Assembly: GCA_004558975.1 (NCBI GenBank)
Contig: SFZB01000035.1
Coordinates: forward strand, 1 to 9,694
Direction of reading: 5' to 3'
Source: a bacterium
Lineage (GTDB): Bacteria; Bacillota; Clostridia; Oscillospirales; CAG-272
Length of the DNA: 9,694 bases
In this document: positions 6,313 through 9,694 of the stretch, piece after piece
Layout: every line of letters starts with the position of its first letter
How positions within the stretch are numbered: the first letter of the stretch is position 1
Program-made: the position numbers and the translations under genes
Notes under the pieces: model-generated
Database searches by the model: none
What the model was told of the DNA's origin: nothing
What the model saw: only the letters and a program-made list of their open reading frames with translations

Positions 6313-7128
6313 ATGGAAACAATGAAGCACAAAACGCTCGCCGATTACCTCGCGTCCGAGCGCACCGTCCCCTGCGAAAAGTGCAAGGAGGAAGTCTCCG
6401 AACGCGCGCTCGCCGAGGGACAGTTCATCTGCCCGAAGTGCGGCAAATACAACCGCGTACCGGCGCGGGTACGCATCGCATACCTGACGGACGCCGGTTC
6501 CTTCCGCGAAATGAACGAGATTGTCACCTTCGGCAACCCGATCGGCTTCCCCGACTATGACGAAAAAGCGGAAGCCGCGCGCAAAAAGAGTGCGGAATAC
6601 GAGGGGGTCCTCACCGGCACCTGCACGATCGGCGGGCTCCGTACCTGCCTCTTCGTCATGGAATCCAAGTTCATGATGGGCTCCATGGGGAGCGCGGTCG
6701 GCGACAAGATTGCGGCGCTCTTCGAGTATGCGACCGAGCGGCATCTGCCCGTCATCGGCTACACCGTCTCGGGCGGCGCCCGGATGCAGGAGGGGATGCT
6801 CTCCCTCTGGCAGATGGCGAAAGTCTCGGGCGCCGTCAAGCGGCACAGCGACGCGGGCAACTTCTATCTCGTGTGTGCGACCGACCCGACGACGGGCGGC
6901 GTGACCGCCAGTTTCGCGATGCTCGGCGACGTCATCATCTCCGAGCCGGGTGCGCTCGTCGGCTTTGCCGGGAAGCGCGTCATCGAACAGGTGACGGGGG
7001 AGAAACTGCCCGAGAACTTCCAGAGTGCGGAGTTCCAACTCGCGAACGGTTTCCTCGACGATATCGTCCCGCGCGAAAAACACAAAGAATACCTCACGAA
7101 TCTGCTCAAGATCCATGCGGGAAAGTAA
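6313..7128 (+). CDS. accD: Acetyl-CoA carboxylase carboxyltransferase subunit beta
   Basis: The 271-residue crotonase-fold subunit pairs with AccA to move the carboxyl group from carboxybiotin to acetyl-CoA, making malonyl-CoA. The N-terminal zinc ribbon is complete (C21, C24, C40, C43; CX2C-X15-CX2C). The core carries SGGARMQEG (153-161), DPTTGGVTASFAMLGD (191-206) and EPGALVGFAGKRVIEQ (211-226), all characteristic of AccD. AAGGAG (6298-6303) overlaps the fabD stop codon and sits nine bases before the chosen ATG; a second in-frame ATG nine bases later is possible. The accA gene follows after 12 bases. The biotin carrier (AccB) and biotin carboxylase (AccC) genes, often in the same operon in Clostridia, are absent here, so this pair must borrow them from elsewhere. 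Confidence 0.95.
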   Translation: METMKHKTLADYLASERTVPCEKCKEEVSERALAEGQFICPKCGKYNRVPARVRIAYLTDAGSFREMNEIVTFGNPIGFPDYDEKAEAARKKSAEYEGVLTGTCTIGGLRTCLFVMESKFMMGSMGSAVGDKIAALFEYATERHLPVIGYTVSGGARMQEGMLSLWQMAKVSGAVKRHSDAGNFYLVCATDPTTGGVTASFAMLGDVIISEPGALVGFAGKRVIEQVTGEKLPENFQSAEFQLANGFLDDIVPREKHKEYLTNLLKIHAGK

Positions 7129-7140
7129 GGAGGGAGTATC

Positions 7141-7992
7141 ATGCAGGCCTACGATAAGATCAAATGTACGAGAAAGGCGGGCAGAGCCACCTCCCTCGAC
7201 TATATCCACGCGATCATCCGCGACTTCACCGAGTTCCACGGCGACCGACGCTACGGCGACGACCCGGCGCTGGTCGGCGGGGTCGGATTCCTCGCCGGGA
7301 TCCCCGTCACCGTCATCGGCATCGAAAAAGGGCATAGCCTGACCGAGCGCATCGCGCGCGACTTCGGCTGTGTCGCGCCGGAGGGGTACCGTAAGGCGCT
7401 CCGCCTCATGCATGAGGCGGAAAAGTTCCGCCGCCCCGTCATCTGCTTTGTGGACACGCAGGGCGCCTCCTGCGGCAAGGGGGCGGAAGAACGCGGCGAG
7501 GGCGAAGCCATCGCCGAAAATCTCTATGAAATGATGACCCTGAAAGTACCGATCATCACCGTCATGGTCGGCGAGGGGTCGAGCGGCGGCGCGCTCGCGC
7601 TCGCGGTCGCGGACGAGATCTGGATGCTCGAAAACGCCTATTTCACGGTCGTCTCCCCGGAGGCGTGCGCCAGTATCCTCTACAAGGATTCTTCCCGTGC
7701 GCCCGATGCCGCCGAGCATCTGAAACTCGACGCCAAGAGTCTGCTCGACCTCGGTATCATTGAGAAAGTCATTGCCGAACCCGCCGACTTCACGGCTGCG
7801 GAGGCGTGTGCGCCTTTCTACGATGGCATCCGGAAAGACCTCGCCTACCGTCTGAAGCACCTCGCGAAAGTGCCGACGGACACCCTGCTCGCCGAGCGGT
7901 ATGAGAAGTACCGCAAAATCGGCAAGTGCGCGACCGAGGGCGCCGCCGCGCCTGCCGGGAGCCGCCGCGGACTGTTCCGCCGCCGCGTATGA
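7141..7992 (+). CDS. accA: Acetyl-CoA carboxylase carboxyltransferase subunit alpha
   Basis: The 283-residue partner of AccD forms the other half of the carboxyltransferase active site. Diagnostic segments are EFHGDRRYGDDPALVGG (31-47), PEGYRKALRLM (80-90), DTQGASCGKGAEERGEGEA (105-123), the oxyanion-forming GEGSSGGALALAVAD (144-158) and VVSPEACASILYKD (170-183). The Clostridia-type DT(P/Q)GA-CG wording differs from the DTPGAYPG of Escherichia coli. The C-terminus ends in a short Ala/Arg-rich tail (about 266-283). AAGGAGGG (7127-7134) lies six bases before the ATG. The stop codon overlaps the next start (ATGA), so the flavoprotein gene is probably translated by coupling. Confidence 0.95.
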   Translation: MQAYDKIKCTRKAGRATSLDYIHAIIRDFTEFHGDRRYGDDPALVGGVGFLAGIPVTVIGIEKGHSLTERIARDFGCVAPEGYRKALRLMHEAEKFRRPVICFVDTQGASCGKGAEERGEGEAIAENLYEMMTLKVPIITVMVGEGSSGGALALAVADEIWMLENAYFTVVSPEACASILYKDSSRAPDAAEHLKLDAKSLLDLGIIEKVIAEPADFTAAEACAPFYDGIRKDLAYRLKHLAKVPTDTLLAERYEKYRKIGKCATEGAAAPAGSRRGLFRRRV

Positions 7993-8729
7993 AAATTCTT
8001 GTTCTCGACGGCAGCCCGCGCAAGGACGCGGGCTGTACGATGCGCGTCACCCGTGCATTTCTCGCGGGGCTCGTGCGTGAGGGGGAGGACACGGCGGAGG
8101 TGATCCATCTCTCCGACTGTCGCATCAAGCCCTGCCTCGGGTGTCTCTCCTGCTGGGGGAGGACCGAGGGTACCTGCGTCATCGGGGACGACGACATCCC
8201 CCGCATCAAGGAGCAGATCCTTGCGTCCGACATCATCATCTCGAGTTTCCCGCTCTACTTCTTCGGTATGCCGGGAACGGTCAAGGTGTTCTGCGACCGT
8301 ATGCTGAGCATGCTCTCGACCTATGAGGGGCAGTTGCCCGTACCGGGCACCTCCTTTCACGGCATCCGTCCCGGCGTCGAGGGAAAGAAGTTCATCGTCA
8401 TCTCCAGTTGCGGTTACGCGCAGACCGAACTCGTCTACGACCCGCTCCTCGCGGAGCTCGACATCATCTGCGGGGTCGGCGCCTACACGCCCATTCTCTG
8501 CCCGCAGGGCAAAACGCTGAATGAGCCGACGCTCACCCACAAGATTGAGAAGTTCCTTGTGAAATACACGGACGCGGGACGCGAGTTCCGTGAGACGGGC
8601 GCGCTCTCGCCCGAGACCGTGCAGTATCTGCGGAAACCGCCGTTTTCTCCGCGTACCTTTCAGACCCTGCTCTCGACATTCTGGGCGCAGGAGCGCGCCA
8701 AGGGGGGCAACCGACATGGTGACGTCTGA
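7989..8729 (+). CDS. Flavodoxin-fold NAD(P)H-dependent FMN reductase, iron-sulfur-flavoprotein-like
   Basis: The 246-residue protein has the FMN-reductase fold: MKILVLDGSPRK (1-12) is the opening strand and phosphate-binding loop, and FPLYFFGMPGTVKVFCDR (87-104) is the flavin-binding segment. Between them four cysteines are spaced CX2CX2CX7C (C49, C52, C55, C63), then GDDD. This spacing fits the compact CX2CX2CX4-7C motif of clostridial and archaeal iron-sulfur flavoproteins, which bind a 4Fe-4S cluster. Many relatives share the cysteines without proven cluster binding. The C-terminus (about 190-246) extends past the core fold. The start overlaps the accA stop and has no ribosome binding site of its own, so coupling is likely. 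Its place inside a lipid operon suggests a redox step on the product or carrier, possibly double-bond reduction, but nothing in the sequence proves this. Confidence 0.8.
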   Translation: MKILVLDGSPRKDAGCTMRVTRAFLAGLVREGEDTAEVIHLSDCRIKPCLGCLSCWGRTEGTCVIGDDDIPRIKEQILASDIIISSFPLYFFGMPGTVKVFCDRMLSMLSTYEGQLPVPGTSFHGIRPGVEGKKFIVISSCGYAQTELVYDPLLAELDIICGVGAYTPILCPQGKTLNEPTLTHKIEKFLVKYTDAGREFRETGALSPETVQYLRKPPFSPRTFQTLLSTFWAQERAKGGNRHGDV

Positions 8730-9489
8730 CGGGCGCGTGCGCTACAGCGAGACGGACGCGACGGGGCGGCTCTCCATGACGGGGCTCCTGCGGCTCTTCC
8801 AGGATCTCAACTATCTCGCGGTCGAGGACGTCGGACGCGGCATCGGGTACCAGACGGCGCACCGCGCGGCGTGGTATCTGCTCTCGTGGGACGTGCGGCT
8901 CGACGCTCCTCCCGCCCTCAGCGACCCATATCGCTTTGAGGCGGCGTTCTACCGCCGCTCGGGCTCCCTCGCGAAGAAGTACATGACGCTCACCGACAAG
9001 GCGGGGGACGTACTCGCCACCGCCGACACCCGCTGGGCATTCGTCGATACCGTGACGGGGGCACCGCTCCCCTGCCCGCCCGACTACTTCGGCGACGACC
9101 CACTCACAGATGCCCCCCGGGCTACGGGGAGCGGTGCGCGCATCCGCCTGCCCGATGACGCCGAGCACCTCGCGCCCCTCACCGTCGGCGATGCCCTCAT
9201 CGACGAGAACGGACACGCCAATAACGTGCGTCTGACCGAACTCGCCATGACGCTCGCGGGGTTCGACACCGGCTGTCGCCGCCTGCGCGCGGAATTTCTC
9301 CGCCAGACCCGCCCCGGCGACTGCCTCACCCCTGTCCTTGCCACCGTCGGCACGGACGCGACCAATCGGCGCGGTCACGAGGCAGGTACGGTCAATGCCG
9401 AAGCCGTCAACAGCACCGAAACCGTCCTCGGTCTTCTCTCAGGTGACGGGAAACCGCAAGCGGTTTTCGCGTTCTCGAGAAATACGTAA
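8716..9489 (+). CDS. Acyl-ACP thioesterase (FatA/FatB-like double hot-dog)
   Basis: The 257-residue protein should hydrolyse the finished acyl chain from the carrier protein. The first hot-dog domain opens with RYSETDATGRLS (9-20), then FQDLNYLAVEDVG (28-40) and WYLLSWDVRLDAPP (53-66). Its closing part, ADTRWAFVDTVTGAP (103-117), is typical of bacterial PF01643-type enzymes. The second domain carries the catalytic helix DENGHANNVRL (163-173); N165 and H167 match the Asn and His of the plant-type catalytic network. The start at 8716 is inside the flavoprotein gene (14-base overlap), with a G-rich Shine-Dalgarno-like stretch, AGGGGGG, at about 8701-8707. It is the last gene, 14 bases before the operon terminator. 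In this setting it would release a free acid, an exit that competes with the acyltransferase at the operon's head. Chain-length preference cannot be read from the sequence. Confidence 0.9.
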   Translation: MVTSDGRVRYSETDATGRLSMTGLLRLFQDLNYLAVEDVGRGIGYQTAHRAAWYLLSWDVRLDAPPALSDPYRFEAAFYRRSGSLAKKYMTLTDKAGDVLATADTRWAFVDTVTGAPLPCPPDYFGDDPLTDAPRATGSGARIRLPDDAEHLAPLTVGDALIDENGHANNVRLTELAMTLAGFDTGCRRLRAEFLRQTRPGDCLTPVLATVGTDATNRRGHEAGTVNAEAVNSTETVLGLLSGDGKPQAVFAFSRNT

Positions 9490-9502
9490 AAAGAAAACCA
9501 TT

Positions 9503-9550
9503 ATGGTGGAGTGCCTTTCCCACGGAAAAGGCACTCCACCATTTCCCTCT
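9503..9550 (+). terminator. Operon terminator
   Basis: A 16-pair perfect stem (9503-9518 with 9527-9542) with an eight-base loop lies 13 bases after the thioesterase stop codon, followed by a pyrimidine-rich TTTCCCTCTT. The T tract is modest but the stem is very stable. It marks the end of the ten-gene operon. The A-rich stretch to its left (9487-9498) would give it some function in the other direction too. Confidence 0.8.
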
Positions 9551-9589
9551 TCATAACTCTTAAGTGCTATACTTTTGTACCTAAGACAA

Positions 9590-9650
9590 GAGAGAAAAGG
9601 CAACCGACACGGCTCCTCATCCTTCCGATGAAAAGTCAATATCGGTTGCC
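9590..9650 (-). terminator. Branched terminator of the convergent gene
   Basis: On the minus strand, nine perfect pairs (9642-9650 with 9599-9607) enclose about 34 bases that contain a second hairpin (TCATC/GATGA, 9617-9621 with 9627-9631). The distal arm runs straight into TTTTCTCTCTTG. It starts seven bases after the stop codon of the proposed minus-strand gene at the right edge. The large branched loop is unusual for an intrinsic terminator. Confidence 0.6.
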
Positions 9651-9657
9651 AGTGCTT

Positions 9658-9694
9658 TTATTTTAGGGGCGTTGCCTCGGCAAACTTTTTGATG
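9658..9694 (-). CDS. C-terminal tail of a convergent gene, unidentified
   Basis: One minus-strand frame entering from the right edge reads IKKFAEATPLK and then stops (TAA at 9660-9658), just before a hairpin with a U-rich tail. The codons are ordinary for the window, and the stop-then-terminator layout supports a real gene end. Eleven residues are too few to name a family. A competing frame stays open slightly further, into the hairpin, and is less convincing. Confidence 0.4.
   Translation of the reverse strand, partial: IKKFAEATPLK

Noticed and set aside
6304..7860. Long minus-strand open frame opposite accD and accA
   Set aside because: Same cause: the plus strand encodes unmistakable AccD and AccA with proper ribosome binding sites, and the antisense product has no recognisable features.
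9565..9573. TGCTATACT, an extended -10-like sequence after the operon terminator
   Set aside because: There is no -35 element at a usable distance. A transcript from here would run head-on into the proposed convergent gene end, with no gene on the plus strand to serve.

Overview
The window is GC-rich, with strong AAGGAG-type ribosome binding sites and sigma-A-like promoter elements. This suggests a high-GC Firmicute, most likely a gut-type Clostridia relative. That is an inference from codon use, signals and protein character; the sequence has no taxonomic marker.

Layout: the left edge (1-173, minus strand) holds the N-terminus of a phosphate-binding lipoprotein (PstS). A spacer of about 485 bases follows. 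It carries the pstS control signals, including three TTTA(A/C)(A/C) repeats that resemble a PhoP box, then several hairpins, and then a clear promoter (584-612). That promoter begins a single plus-strand operon of ten genes (659-9489): lysophospholipid-type acyltransferase, acyl carrier protein, an 800-residue double ketosynthase, ketoreductase (FabG-type), dehydratase (FabZ-type), malonyl-CoA:ACP transacylase (FabD), the two carboxyltransferase subunits of acetyl-CoA carboxylase (AccD, AccA), an iron-sulfur-flavoprotein-like reductase, and an acyl-ACP thioesterase. Gaps are short, three junctions overlap, and a long hairpin at 9503-9542 closes the operon. On the right, the last codons of a convergent minus-strand gene (9658-9694) appear to end in their own branched terminator.

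How the genes fit together: AccD/AccA with FabD would supply malonyl-ACP. The ketosynthase would elongate on the dedicated ACP, FabG would reduce the ketone and FabZ would dehydrate. The chain could leave as a free acid through the thioesterase, or onto a glycerol-phosphate acceptor through the acyltransferase. The key oddity is the double ketosynthase. Its N-terminal half has the full Cys-His-His set (C156, H288, H325). Its C-terminal half keeps the fold motifs but has lost all three residues (A563, A696, E733). It therefore looks like a ketosynthase covalently fused to its own chain-length-factor (CLF, KS-beta) partner, the arrangement that heterodimers provide in type II polyketide and aryl-polyene systems.

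No FabH, no recognisable enoyl reductase (FabI/FabK/FabL/FabV), and no AccB/AccC are present in the window. The two main readings are: (a) a specialised 'highly reducing' type II system making a conjugated polyene or otherwise unusual acyl chain; or (b) a rearranged primary fatty-acid operon whose missing parts lie elsewhere. I favour (a) moderately, because of the fusion and the non-housekeeping look of the ACP and KS motifs.
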